A stretch of 64,000 nt of DNA from Arthrobacter globiformis (GTDB taxonomy: Bacteria > Actinomycetota > Actinomycetes > Actinomycetales > Micrococcaceae): NCBI RefSeq assembly GCF_003261175.1, contig NZ_QLNP01000063.1:1-64000 (forward strand). Direction: 5' to 3'. Shown piece after piece: positions 33,109 to 40,852 of this stretch. The notes beneath the pieces are model-generated. The model saw only the letters and a program-made list of their open reading frames with translations. It was not told where the DNA came from and did not search any database. A program made the position numbers and the translations under genes. Positions within the stretch are counted from its first letter, which is position 1, and each line of letters starts with the position of its first letter.

Positions 33109-33543
33109 ATGGCTCTCATTGCTCCCAGGGTGGCGCCCGCCCTTCCTGCCGACGAGGCACTGGCGCTGCAGCGCGCGCTCGACGGCGGCACTGACATCAC
33201 CGTGTTCGTGGACGGCACTGTCCACCGCCTCCCGCCCCAGGCGCGGGACGCCGTCGTCGATCTCCTGGCCAGGTTCAGCCGCGGCGAAGCGGTGACCGTA
33301 AGCAGCGTTGAAGAAATGCTCACCACCTCAAAGGCGGCCGAACTGGCCGGCATCTCGCACACCTACCTGCGGAATATGACAGACCGTGGTGAGATTCCGG
33401 TGGAATACCGCGGCACACACCGCCGCATCCGGCTGGCCGCCGTCATGGCATGGCTGGAGGGGCAGAAAAAGAAGCAGGCGGCAGCGGCCGCGGCCGGAGG
33501 AGCCCCCGACGCCGGGACCTCCGACGCCGCGAGCGGACAGTAG
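33109..33543 (+). CDS. Excisionase-family helix-turn-helix protein
   Basis: A 144-residue protein. Residues about 66-116 form a MerR/excisionase-like winged helix: LTTSKAAELAGISHTYLRNM, then GEIPVEYRGTHRRIRLAAVMAWLE. The N-terminal 60 residues are a separate helical region with FVDGTVHRLPPQARDAV. The C-terminal tail is a charged then Ala-rich stretch (GQKKKQAAAAAAGG). In actinobacteria such proteins often precede a PIN-domain toxin as its antitoxin, but no PIN gene follows here. It stands alone between a hydrolase and a GntR gene, so it may be an orphan antitoxin or a stand-alone repressor. Confidence 0.8.
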   Translation: MALIAPRVAPALPADEALALQRALDGGTDITVFVDGTVHRLPPQARDAVVDLLARFSRGEAVTVSSVEEMLTTSKAAELAGISHTYLRNMTDRGEIPVEYRGTHRRIRLAAVMAWLEGQKKKQAAAAAAGGAPDAGTSDAASGQ

Positions 33544-33678
33544 CGCCTCACCCCGGGTTGGCGGTGGCTGGAACGATAAACGTGCAAAGATTGAAGGTAA
33601 TCGGAAAAGCGCCGGCGCCCGAAGCTTTGAGCATCGACGCTGGCGACAGCGGAGCAACGGACTGCGGGAGGCCCGGGC

Positions 33679-34455
33679 ATGGGAAGTGCGGCAATTTCCA
33701 CCTCCGCCCTTGACCTGCTGCTGCTCCTCCGCGGAAGCGAACCGGAGGGGCTGGGAAGGGCCGACCAGGTTTCCTACCAGATCGAGACGGCCATTCTGAT
33801 GGGCATCCTCACCGAAGGCGACAGGCTGCCCACGGAGTCTGTGCTTGCCGGTGAACTCGGCATCTCCCCGATTACCCTCCGGCAATCCCTCGCCGCCCTG
33901 AGGACCAAGGGCCTGATCGAAACCAGCCGGGGGCGCAGCGGCGGCAGCGTGATTCGCCGGCAGATCGAATTCACGAATTCCCAGTTGCAGGACAAGCTTC
34001 GGGATACGAGCACCGAGGCACTCAGGGACCTCGGCGACCTGGGTGCGGCCATCGCCTCGATGTCGGCGCGGCTTGCGGCCGGGCGGGCGGATCCCAAGAA
34101 CGTCGAGCACCTTGAGGATCTGGCGAGGCGCCACCGGGACTCGGCCGATGACCGGGCCCGACGCCGCATGGACAGCCGGTTCCACGTTGCCGTCAGCATT
34201 GCCGCGCAGTCCAGCAGGCTGACCTCGGCAGCCCTTCAGCTTGAAGCCGAGCTGATGACCCTGCGGTGGGGGCGCTCAGGCCAGCCCGGCAGTGACGGCA
34301 AGTCCGTGGAAGAACACGCCGCAATCGTTGATGCCATCAGGGCCCGGGACGCTGACGGGGCTGCCAGCGCGGCAGAACGGCACAGCCGCAACGAGACCGA
34401 ATACTTGATAGAGCAGCATCTCAGGTTGACGATGCGGCCCGAAGAAAGTGCGTGA
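33679..34455 (+). CDS. FadR-type (FCD) GntR transcriptional regulator
   Basis: A 258-residue regulator. The N-terminal winged helix (about 30-95) reads GDRLPTESVLAGELGISPITLRQSLAALR with the wing TSRGRSGGSVI. The C-terminal half is an FCD-type helical ligand domain; the metal-binding pattern of the family is partly visible (DSRFHVAVSIAA, and a late ERHSRNETEY helix). Such proteins sense organic acids or amino acids. Its 3' end overlaps the next gene by 8 bases, so the two are translationally coupled. Confidence 0.88.
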   Translation: MGSAAISTSALDLLLLLRGSEPEGLGRADQVSYQIETAILMGILTEGDRLPTESVLAGELGISPITLRQSLAALRTKGLIETSRGRSGGSVIRRQIEFTNSQLQDKLRDTSTEALRDLGDLGAAIASMSARLAAGRADPKNVEHLEDLARRHRDSADDRARRRMDSRFHVAVSIAAQSSRLTSAALQLEAELMTLRWGRSGQPGSDGKSVEEHAAIVDAIRARDADGAASAAERHSRNETEYLIEQHLRLTMRPEESA

Positions 34456-35176
34456 TGTGGAAACCGTAGAAGAAGCCCTCGACCGGACGGCTGCCGCGCT
34501 CTCCTCCAGCATCAGCCGCGTTTTCGTTGATCTGGAGAAGATTGCAGGCACTGTTTCGGCGGCGGCGGCGGCCGTGTCAGGCGTACCCCGCCGCAGCGAA
34601 TTCCTGTTCCTGAAGCAGGAACTGGCCAATTTCATCAAGCTGCACTCGGACATCATCGTCGGAGCCGGCATCGCCTATGCCCCGGGGAGCCTCCGGGAAG
34701 CGACCCACTGGCTGGAATGGTGGCGGACGCAGCGGACGGGGGAACCCCGTTTTGTCACCCACGACCTCAACCCGGACTCGCTGAACTACTACGACTACAC
34801 AACCCGGGACTGGTTCACCATCCCTTCCGCCAGCGGGCAGCCCGTGGCGGTTGGACCCTACGTTGATTTCGGCGGCATCAACGTCAGCATCATCACGCTC
34901 TGCGTTCCGACGCCCACAGCGCAGGGCATTCAGATCCTGGGGTGCGACCTGACCCTGGCGAACCTGGAGGGAATCTTCCTGCGGGCCCTTCAGCTCCGCG
35001 AGCCCGTGGTGGTCCTGCTGGGACCCAATGGCCGCGTCATCGCGTCCAACAACGCACGCATCGCCACAGGAACCCTGTTCCTGGAAGAGGACATGGCGCG
35101 GGCCGACATCTCGGTGGACGTTTCGCCCGCCAACCCCGCGCGTCTGCCCTGGAAGCTGATCACCCTCCGGGATTAG
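34448..35176 (+). CDS. Soluble Cache-domain sensor protein with amino-acid-binding motif
   Basis: A 242-residue protein that is almost nothing but a double Cache (dCache_1) ligand-binding domain. There is no signal peptide and no transmembrane helix at either end, whereas Cache domains normally sit outside the cell on receptors. The residues for binding the amino and carboxyl groups of amino acids in dCache_1AA receptors (PctA Tyr121, Arg126, Trp128, Tyr129, Asp173) line up here as Tyr115, Arg120, Trp122, Phe123 and Asp167 with the same spacing. A long N-terminal helix (about 5-45) precedes it. It overlaps the GntR gene by 8 bases (GTG start), so it probably works with that regulator as a cytosolic amino-acid sensor (inference). 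Confidence 0.78.
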   Translation: MRDVETVEEALDRTAAALSSSISRVFVDLEKIAGTVSAAAAAVSGVPRRSEFLFLKQELANFIKLHSDIIVGAGIAYAPGSLREATHWLEWWRTQRTGEPRFVTHDLNPDSLNYYDYTTRDWFTIPSASGQPVAVGPYVDFGGINVSIITLCVPTPTAQGIQILGCDLTLANLEGIFLRALQLREPVVVLLGPNGRVIASNNARIATGTLFLEEDMARADISVDVSPANPARLPWKLITLRD

Positions 35177-35295
35177 GCTGCCTCGTGGGGCAGTAGATGT
35201 CCCGGACTGTCCGCGAAATGACGGGGTGATAAGGATCAAGCAACGATCCCCCGTAACCAGGGTTTCCGGCTGGCGCCCGGGGTTACTCTTTATTC

Positions 35296-35583
35296 GTGGT
35301 GAGATTCAGGGGGTTGCACATCGTGGCGGGCATCGTCGCCATGGGCGTGGCGGCTGCCCTGGGAATCATTATGGGCCTGAACAATACCGCCGTTTTTACC
35401 TCCAGCTGCGTGGTTTACGTGGCTGTATCGCTGTTCGTCCAGAGCCGCCTCGAGAAGTTCCGCACCCGGCTTCAGGGACTTCCGCAGCATCTCCCCGACG
35501 GCGTCACGCTGGAACGGACCGCAGAGCGGACTACAGAACGTCCTGCCGAGCAGCTGCCCAGCGGCGAAGGCAACGCCGCCTAG
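35296..35583 (+). CDS. Small two-helix membrane protein
   Basis: A 95-residue protein with two hydrophobic helices (IVAGIVAMGVAAALGIIMGL and VFTSSCVVYVAVSLFVQ) and a hydrophilic C-terminal tail rich in Thr, Glu and Arg. I recognise no family. The GTG start at 35296 has no strong ribosome site. It ends 2 bases before the stop of the convergent pucR gene. Coding status is supported by codon bias and compact packing with its neighbours. Confidence 0.6.
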   Translation: MVRFRGLHIVAGIVAMGVAAALGIIMGLNNTAVFTSSCVVYVAVSLFVQSRLEKFRTRLQGLPQHLPDGVTLERTAERTTERPAEQLPSGEGNAA

Positions 35584-35584
35584 T

Positions 35585-36802
35585 TCAGATCCTTGGCCTT
35601 GAAGCCCAGCGCCGCGCCTTCAGGGCGGCGTGCAGCTCCAGCCGCACCATCCCCTTGAGCGGATCGACGCCCAGCAGCTGACGGATGCGGCCCAGCCTGT
35701 TGTAGATGCTGCTGCGGTGCAGATGCAGTCTTTCGGCGACGTCCTGGACCGAACCGTCATTGTCGTACAGCAGTTCCAGCACGGGCAGCAATTCACCGTT
35801 CCGGTCGTGGTCCTCCAGGGCCCGGAAGTTTACTGAACTTGCATCACTCCAGACCCCGGCCCCGCCGCCGGCCGAAGCCAGGAGCTGGTAGACGCCCGTA
35901 GCCCGGCAATCCACCAGCTCACCGAGCCGCGGATCAACCGCCGCCGCCAGGGCGGCAACCTTCGACTGCCGGTACGCCTCTGCCAGGTCTTTGATCCGGC
36001 CGAATCCCTCACTGGTTCCCAGGATGATCCGCTCCACGGACCTGCCGGCGCGCTTGGCGAGCTCCAGCTGGTAGTGCACCAGAACCTGCGCCTGGCTGGC
36101 GCGCCCTGTGGACTCCCGAAAGAGGACCACGGAATGAGTCTCCGCGCCTGCACTGAACAGGACAGCATCCACGCCAATGGTGGCCTGCAGTGCCGCGGCT
36201 CGGTGGATGAGCGTGGAGGCGATCGGGTCCGGGCCGGCCATCCAGCCGTCCGCGTCCAGGACCGTCACCAGCTGCCAGGGCCCGCGGTCCTGGACCTCCT
36301 TCCAGCCCGCCACGGCGGCAACCGCGTTGGCTTCCCCTGCACAGGCGGCCAGGAACTCGCGTTCACGGCTGCGCCGGAACTCTGATTCCGCGGTGTTGGA
36401 GTCCAGCAGCATTCCGGACAACAGGTCCAGCTCGTCCCGGACGCCGGGCAGCTCGGCAAGGATCGCCGTCGCACTTTGGTCTTCCACGTCCAGCTGCACC
36501 CATAAGTAGCCCACCCGGAACCCGCGGACCAGCAGCGGGACACAGACGCGCCCGAGCATGCCCAACTCGTCGTTGGCGGGCACCACCACCGGCCGCACCG
36601 CGGTGGCGATGCCGTGCGAGAGCTGCCAGTTTTTGACGTCCAGCGGCACGCGTTTGCTGAGCAGGAAGTTCACCCGGACCCGGTCGGCGTGCGACTGGTT
36701 GGAGCTGTAGGCGAGCAGCAAACCGTCGAGATCCTCCAGGGAAAGCCCGCGGCCCAGTTTGAGGGCGACACGTTCGACGAGCTGTTCCACATCCTGCTGC
36801 AT
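35585..36802 (-). CDS. PucR-family transcriptional regulator
   Basis: A 405-residue regulator. The C-terminal PucR-type HTH is DVAERLHLHRSSIYNRLGRIRQLLG at about residues 355-380. The middle region (about 190-330) is the GGDEF-like CdaR segment (GTSEGFGRIKDLAEAYRQSKVAA). The N-terminal 150 residues are a GAF-like sensor region. It is divergent from alanine dehydrogenase. In Bacillus the PucR-type AdeR activates ald, so this is very probably the alanine-responsive activator of the ald gene next door. Two CTGGAATCAC copies in the shared control region are candidate binding sites. Confidence 0.88.
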   Translation of the reverse strand: MQQDVEQLVERVALKLGRGLSLEDLDGLLLAYSSNQSHADRVRVNFLLSKRVPLDVKNWQLSHGIATAVRPVVVPANDELGMLGRVCVPLLVRGFRVGYLWVQLDVEDQSATAILAELPGVRDELDLLSGMLLDSNTAESEFRRSREREFLAACAGEANAVAAVAGWKEVQDRGPWQLVTVLDADGWMAGPDPIASTLIHRAAALQATIGVDAVLFSAGAETHSVVLFRESTGRASQAQVLVHYQLELAKRAGRSVERIILGTSEGFGRIKDLAEAYRQSKVAALAAAVDPRLGELVDCRATGVYQLLASAGGGAGVWSDASSVNFRALEDHDRNGELLPVLELLYDNDGSVQDVAERLHLHRSSIYNRLGRIRQLLGVDPLKGMVRLELHAALKARRWASRPRI

Positions 36803-36904
36803 GCTGACAGACTACGTCCCGCGGGGCGCCGTGAGCGAACGGACATCAGGCGACACCTGACGCCCCTGCGGTCGACATTAGTCGAGCGACCGCGCCGGAA
36901 AACC

Positions 36905-36992
36905 CTGGAATCACGCGGTTCAGCTCAGGGTGAGGCAGTCGATTGCTGTAGTGCGCCTCACAGCCGGATCTATTCTGGAATCACAACATTCC
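36905..36992. promoter_or_regulatory. pucR-ald control region with paired CTGGAATCAC sites
   Basis: CTGGAATCAC occurs at 36905-36914 and 36975-36984, exactly 70 bases apart. The second copy is part of a perfect dyad GGAAT-CACAAC-ATTCC (36977-36992), about 45 bases before the ald start. These are candidate PucR sites. Confidence 0.5.
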
Positions 36993-37035
36993 CCACACAT
37001 TCCGGCCTTGCAGCCATCGGATCTGGAGCCCAAAA

Positions 37036-38154
37036 ATGATCATCGGCGTCCCCAAAGAGATCAAGAACAACGAATTCCGCGTCGCCATTACGGCTGCCGG
37101 CGTTCACGAATTCCGCACCCACGGCCACACGGTCCTGGTGGAGCGCGGTGCCGGCCTGGGTTCCGGCATCACCGACGAGGAGTACGCCATCGCTGGCGCA
37201 GAAATCGTCGCCGACGTCGACGAGGTCTGGTCCCGCGCGGACATGGTGATGAAGGTCAAGGAGCCGATCAAGGCCGAGTACCACCGCTTCCGCAAGGGCC
37301 TGATCCTCTTCACCTACCTGCACCTGGCCGCCGAGCCCGAGCTGACCCAGGAGCTCATCAACGCCGGCGTCACCGCGATCGCCTACGAGACCGTCCAGGA
37401 AGGCCGCACGCTGCCCCTGCTCGCGCCCATGTCCGAGGTGGCCGGTCGGCTCTCCGTCCAGGTCGGTGCGACCTCCCTGATGGCGCCGGCCGGCGGCAAG
37501 GGCGTGCTGCTGGGCGGCGTCCCGGGCGTCCGCCCGGCCAAGGTCGTGGTCCTGGGCGCAGGCGTCGCGGGCACCAACGCTGCCGCCATGGCCCTGGGCC
37601 TCGGCGCCGACGTCACCATCCTGGACATCAACATCAACCGGCTGCGCGAACTCGACGCCCAGTACCAGGGCCGGCTCAAGACTGTCGCCTCCAACAAGTA
37701 CGAGATCGAGAAGTCCGTGGTGGACGCCGACCTCGTGATCGGCTCCGTGCTCATTCCCGGCGCTAAAGCCCCCAAGCTGGTGACCAACGAACTCGTGGCG
37801 CGCATGAAGCCCGGCTCGGTGCTCGTCGACATCGCCGTGGACCAGGGCGGCTGCTTCGAGGACACGCACCCCACCACGCACCAGGAGCCCACGTACAAGG
37901 TCCACAACACCATCTTCTACTGCGTGGCCAACATGCCCGGCGCCGTCCCGAACACCTCCACCTACGCGCTGACCAACGTCACGCTCCGCTACGGCGTGGC
38001 CCTGGCAAACCTCGGTGTCAAGGCTGCCTTCGAGAAGGATCCCGCACTCGCCGCCGGCCTGAACATCGCCGCGGGCCACGTGGCGCACCACTCCGTCTCC
38101 GAGGCACACAACCTGCCCCTCGTGGCGGACTGGCACGAGCTGGTCTCCGCGTAA
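37036..38154 (+). CDS. ald: Alanine dehydrogenase
   Basis: A 372-residue NAD-dependent L-alanine dehydrogenase: alanine to pyruvate and ammonium. MIIGVPKEIKNNEFRVAIT is the family start, with the pyruvate-binding Arg15. Lys75 lies in the MKVKEP segment and His96 in FTYLHLAAE. The Rossmann loop is GAGVAGTNAA, and DIAVDQGGCFEDTHPTTH carries the catalytic Asp270-region. The length is typical. GGAG precedes the ATG. Expression is probably activated by the divergent PucR protein when alanine is present. A palindromic repeat follows the stop and should terminate transcription. Confidence 0.96.
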   Translation: MIIGVPKEIKNNEFRVAITAAGVHEFRTHGHTVLVERGAGLGSGITDEEYAIAGAEIVADVDEVWSRADMVMKVKEPIKAEYHRFRKGLILFTYLHLAAEPELTQELINAGVTAIAYETVQEGRTLPLLAPMSEVAGRLSVQVGATSLMAPAGGKGVLLGGVPGVRPAKVVVLGAGVAGTNAAAMALGLGADVTILDININRLRELDAQYQGRLKTVASNKYEIEKSVVDADLVIGSVLIPGAKAPKLVTNELVARMKPGSVLVDIAVDQGGCFEDTHPTTHQEPTYKVHNTIFYCVANMPGAVPNTSTYALTNVTLRYGVALANLGVKAAFEKDPALAAGLNIAAGHVAHHSVSEAHNLPLVADWHELVSA

Positions 38155-38169
38155 CACCGGGGAGACCGC

Positions 38170-38222
38170 CGCTGGTTGAGCTCGCCGAAACCCACCCTTG
38201 GTTTCGACAAGCTCAACCAGCG
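38170..38222. repeat. Palindromic repeat with TGGTTGAGC...TTTCGAC arms
   Basis: Arms 38170-38192 and 38200-38222 (23 bases) pair with two or three mismatches; right arm GGTTTCGACAAGCTCAACCA. It lies between convergent ald and the Gfo/Idh gene, so it likely terminates both. I recall this sequence as a common intergenic repeat in Micrococcales. Confidence 0.78.
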
Positions 38223-38229
38223 GTTTCGT

Positions 38230-39294
38230 TTAAGCCAGCTCGCGGGCCTGCTCGATCAGCTTCAGGACCTCCACGGGGCCGGCCGGGTCTACTGGCACCG
38301 GCAATGACGAGGCGGCACCGCCGTCGGCGATCTTAGCTGCGAGAATGCGGTAGAACTCGGGGTAGTTCCCGCGCTCGGTCGGCAGCCGGTCCAGGTGCCC
38401 GTCGCGGCCCAGCTGCCCGGCCCACTCGGCGGCCTCCACGCCGTACTCCGCATCCAGCGGGCTCCCGCCGGCGACGATGTACGGCTCCTGCGGGTCCACG
38501 CCGTGCTTGGTGTAGCCGCCGCCGGTGCCGAGGATCCGGTAGCGCGGCCCCTGCTGGGCGCAGAGCATGTTCATCCAGTGGTGGCTGAGCACGCCGCTCT
38601 CGTGCCGCACGATCACGAAGCAGTCATCATCTGTCTTTTCGCCCGGGCGCCGGGCCAGGAGCTCGGCATGGACCACCTCGCCCGGGCCGAAGAGCTGCAG
38701 CGCCTGGTCCAGGAGGTGGGTGCCGAGGTCGAACAGGACACCGCCGCCGTCGGCCGCCGTCGCCTCCGCCTTCCAGGCCTTGGCAACCTCGGGCGACCAC
38801 CGTTCAAACCGTGATTCGAACCGCGCGACCTCCCCCAGCACGCCGCGCTCCAGTAGGGCTTTGACCGTGAGGTAGTCCCCGTCCCAGCGCCGGTTCTGGA
38901 ACACCGTCAGCACCCGCCCCAGCTGCTCAGCGAGCGCGACCAGCTCCTGCCCCTGGCCGCTAGTCACGGCGAACGGCTTGTCGACGACGACGTCTAGCCC
39001 GGCCTCAAGCGCCGCCTTCGCCAGCGGGTAGTGGGTGGCCGGCGGCGTCCCCAGCACCACAAGGTCAAGGTCAGGGGCCAGCGCAAGTACGGCGTCGCCG
39101 TCGGGCACTGTCTTCACGCCCGGGTACTGTCCGACGGCGGCCGCCTGCCGGCCGGGGTCGGAGGTGGCGATGACATCCAGCGAGTAGCTTGGGTCCGCCG
39201 CGACCAGCGGCGCATGGAAAACCCGGCCGGACAGGCCAAACCCCACCACGGCGGTGCGGATGGGAGCGGAGGGTGTGGAGGAATCGGTGCTCAT
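38230..39294 (-). CDS. Gfo/Idh/MocA-family oxidoreductase
   Basis: A 354-residue NAD(P)-dependent dehydrogenase. The Rossmann motif is VVGFGLSGRVFHAPL near residues 16-30. The family EKP motif appears as DKPFAVTSGQG (Lys in the active site), and a later GGVLFDLGTHLLDQALQLFG contains the conserved D.G.H..D set. The GRVFHAP variant is typical of the YdgJ/IolX-like branch. The substrate is probably a sugar or inositol derivative but cannot be assigned. It is a single gene on its strand, 8 bases beyond the palindromic repeat. Confidence 0.88.
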   Translation of the reverse strand: MSTDSSTPSAPIRTAVVGFGLSGRVFHAPLVAADPSYSLDVIATSDPGRQAAAVGQYPGVKTVPDGDAVLALAPDLDLVVLGTPPATHYPLAKAALEAGLDVVVDKPFAVTSGQGQELVALAEQLGRVLTVFQNRRWDGDYLTVKALLERGVLGEVARFESRFERWSPEVAKAWKAEATAADGGGVLFDLGTHLLDQALQLFGPGEVVHAELLARRPGEKTDDDCFVIVRHESGVLSHHWMNMLCAQQGPRYRILGTGGGYTKHGVDPQEPYIVAGGSPLDAEYGVEAAEWAGQLGRDGHLDRLPTERGNYPEFYRILAAKIADGGAASSLPVPVDPAGPVEVLKLIEQARELA

Positions 39295-39326
39295 GGTGCC
39301 ACGCTACCCCCTGGGCCGGTCCCGCT

Positions 39327-39956
39327 TCAGCCGCCCGCAGCTCCGACGACGCGGATCACCAGCTCGCGCCAGGAATCCTCCAGCCGCCCTGGCGAAACGT
39401 GCTGCACGCGGACGGCGTGCAGCAGCCGTTCGGGTTCGAGGGTTGCGCTGAGGGACATGGCCATGAGCCACGGGTCAGCATCGAATCCCGCCGAACGCAG
39501 CAGGTGCTCAATGTGCCGGTGCCACAACACCGCCGCGGGCGCCTCAAACCTGTTGTGCAGGGACGTTTCCGCGGCCCGTGCGAGCTCGCCGTACTCCATG
39601 ACATACCGGATGCGTTCGGCACCGAAGGCGATCAGCCGTTCCAGCGGCGGCGCCCCGGGGCCAAGGGGCGGCGGCCCAAACATGAAGCGGCCTTGGAACT
39701 CGGCTTCGGCGTCGCTGAGCAGGGTCATCATCAGGCCGGCGCGGCTGCCGAAACGGCGGAACACGGTTCCCTTGCCCACGCCTGCACGTTCGGCCAGCTT
39801 GTCCATGGTCACGCCGTCGGCGCCGCATTCCTCCACGAGCTGCCGGGCAGCGCACAGGAGCAGCTCCCGGTTCCGGGCAGCATCGCTGCGTTCCGCTCCG
39901 GAGCCGGACGCGGACGAGGATCCGGAACGGATTGGAATGAGGCTCACACCAAGCAT
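39327..39956 (-). CDS. TetR-family regulator of the FMN reductase
   Basis: A 209-residue TetR protein. The HTH is RNRELLLCAARQLVEECGADG with MDKLAERAGVGKGTVFRRFGSRAGLM. The N-terminal 25 residues are low-complexity (Ser/Gly/Arg). It is divergent from an NADPH-dependent FMN reductase; a CGGAC-CGCA-GTCCG dyad lies between them. The pairing suggests control by an electrophile, quinone or azo compound (inference). The short start could be later than the ATG at 39956. Confidence 0.87.
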   Translation of the reverse strand: MLGVSLIPIRSGSSSASGSGAERSDAARNRELLLCAARQLVEECGADGVTMDKLAERAGVGKGTVFRRFGSRAGLMMTLLSDAEAEFQGRFMFGPPPLGPGAPPLERLIAFGAERIRYVMEYGELARAAETSLHNRFEAPAAVLWHRHIEHLLRSAGFDADPWLMAMSLSATLEPERLLHAVRVQHVSPGRLEDSWRELVIRVVGAAGG

Positions 39957-39977
39957 TGTAGTCCCGGGAATAATATC

Positions 39978-39991
39978 CGGACCGCAGTCCG
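39978..39991. promoter_or_regulatory. Putative TetR operator CGGAC-CGCA-GTCCG
   Basis: A perfect 5-base inverted repeat around CGCA, 21 bases from the tetR start and 80 bases before the reductase start. It overlaps the likely promoter zone (TTTAGACT downstream). Confidence 0.6.
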
Positions 39992-40071
39992 TTTAGACTG
40001 GATGAAGGCACCAACTGCCTCCAAGAACCACTCGCCTCGGAGCGTTCCGCGGCAGGACCTAAGGAGTTCAC

Positions 40072-40638
40072 ATGTCCAAGAGCACCGTACTCGCCCTGGT
40101 GGGAAGCCTGCGCGCCGACTCCCACAACCGCAAGCTTGCCGAAGCCATCCAGCTGAACGCCCCTGAGGGCCTCGCGATCGTGATCCACGACAGCTTGGGC
40201 AACATCCCGTTCTACAACGAGGACATCGACGTCGAGGGTCAGGTCCCGGCCGCCGCTACCGCGCTGCGCGAGGCAGCCGGCCAGGCTGATGCCCTTCTGC
40301 TGGTGACCCCCGAGCACAACGGCACCATGCCCGCCTCGCTCAAGAACGCCATCGACTGGCTGTCCCGCCCGTACGGCGCCGGCGCCCTCACCGGAAAGCC
40401 CACAGCCGTCGTCGGCACCGCGTTCGGCCAGTTCGGCGGCGTCTGGGCCCAGGACGAGGCCCGCAAGGCCGTTGGCATCGCCGGCGCCCGCGTCCTGGAG
40501 GATGCCAAGCTCGCCGTCCCCGGCTCCATGGTCCGCTTCGCGGAAACCCATCCCAAGGACGACGCCGAGGTTGTTGAGCAGATCAAGGAACTCTTCGTTG
40601 CCCTTGCCGCCGTCGAGCCCGCCGGCGCAGCCGCTTAG
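40072..40638 (+). CDS. NADPH-dependent FMN reductase (azoreductase/ArsH-type fold)
   Basis: A 188-residue flavodoxin-like enzyme. The phosphate-binding loop is VGSLRADSHNRKLA at residues 10-23 and the isoalloxazine loop is TPEHNGTMPASLKNAIDWLSRP (around 83-104). It reduces FMN, quinones, chromate or azo compounds with NADPH. AAGGAG precedes the ATG at good spacing. Expression is probably set by the divergent TetR regulator. A GC-rich hairpin terminator follows. Confidence 0.92.
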   Translation: MSKSTVLALVGSLRADSHNRKLAEAIQLNAPEGLAIVIHDSLGNIPFYNEDIDVEGQVPAAATALREAAGQADALLLVTPEHNGTMPASLKNAIDWLSRPYGAGALTGKPTAVVGTAFGQFGGVWAQDEARKAVGIAGARVLEDAKLAVPGSMVRFAETHPKDDAEVVEQIKELFVALAAVEPAGAAA

Positions 40639-40653
40639 GCAGCTCCCCTCCTT

Positions 40654-40689
40654 GCACGCCCCCGGCCCGCCAGCGGCCGGGGGGCGTGC
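40654..40689 (+). terminator. GC-rich hairpin terminator after the FMN reductase
   Basis: GCACGCCCCCGGCC (40654-40667) pairs with GGCCGGGGGGCGTGC (40675-40689) with one bulged base; a short CCTCTTCC follows. Confidence 0.75.
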
Positions 40690-40852
40690 GCCTCTTCCGG
40701 CCTCAGCCCGCCGACCGGGCGCCGGGGGACGGCTGCAACCAATCCGTGACTGAGCTGCCGCCAAACTGACACCCGGGCACCGTTCCCCGGCCCGCCGCCC
40801 CGCCGTAACGTTGATGTACGGGACGTGCCGGGGCAGGGAGTGCGGTGCAGTC

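Noticed and set aside
36827-36890. Hairpin-like sequence before ald as a third full copy of the GCGAACGGACA palindrome
   Set aside because: Only the left arm start matches; the right arm is not complementary, so I mention it as a degenerate relative only.
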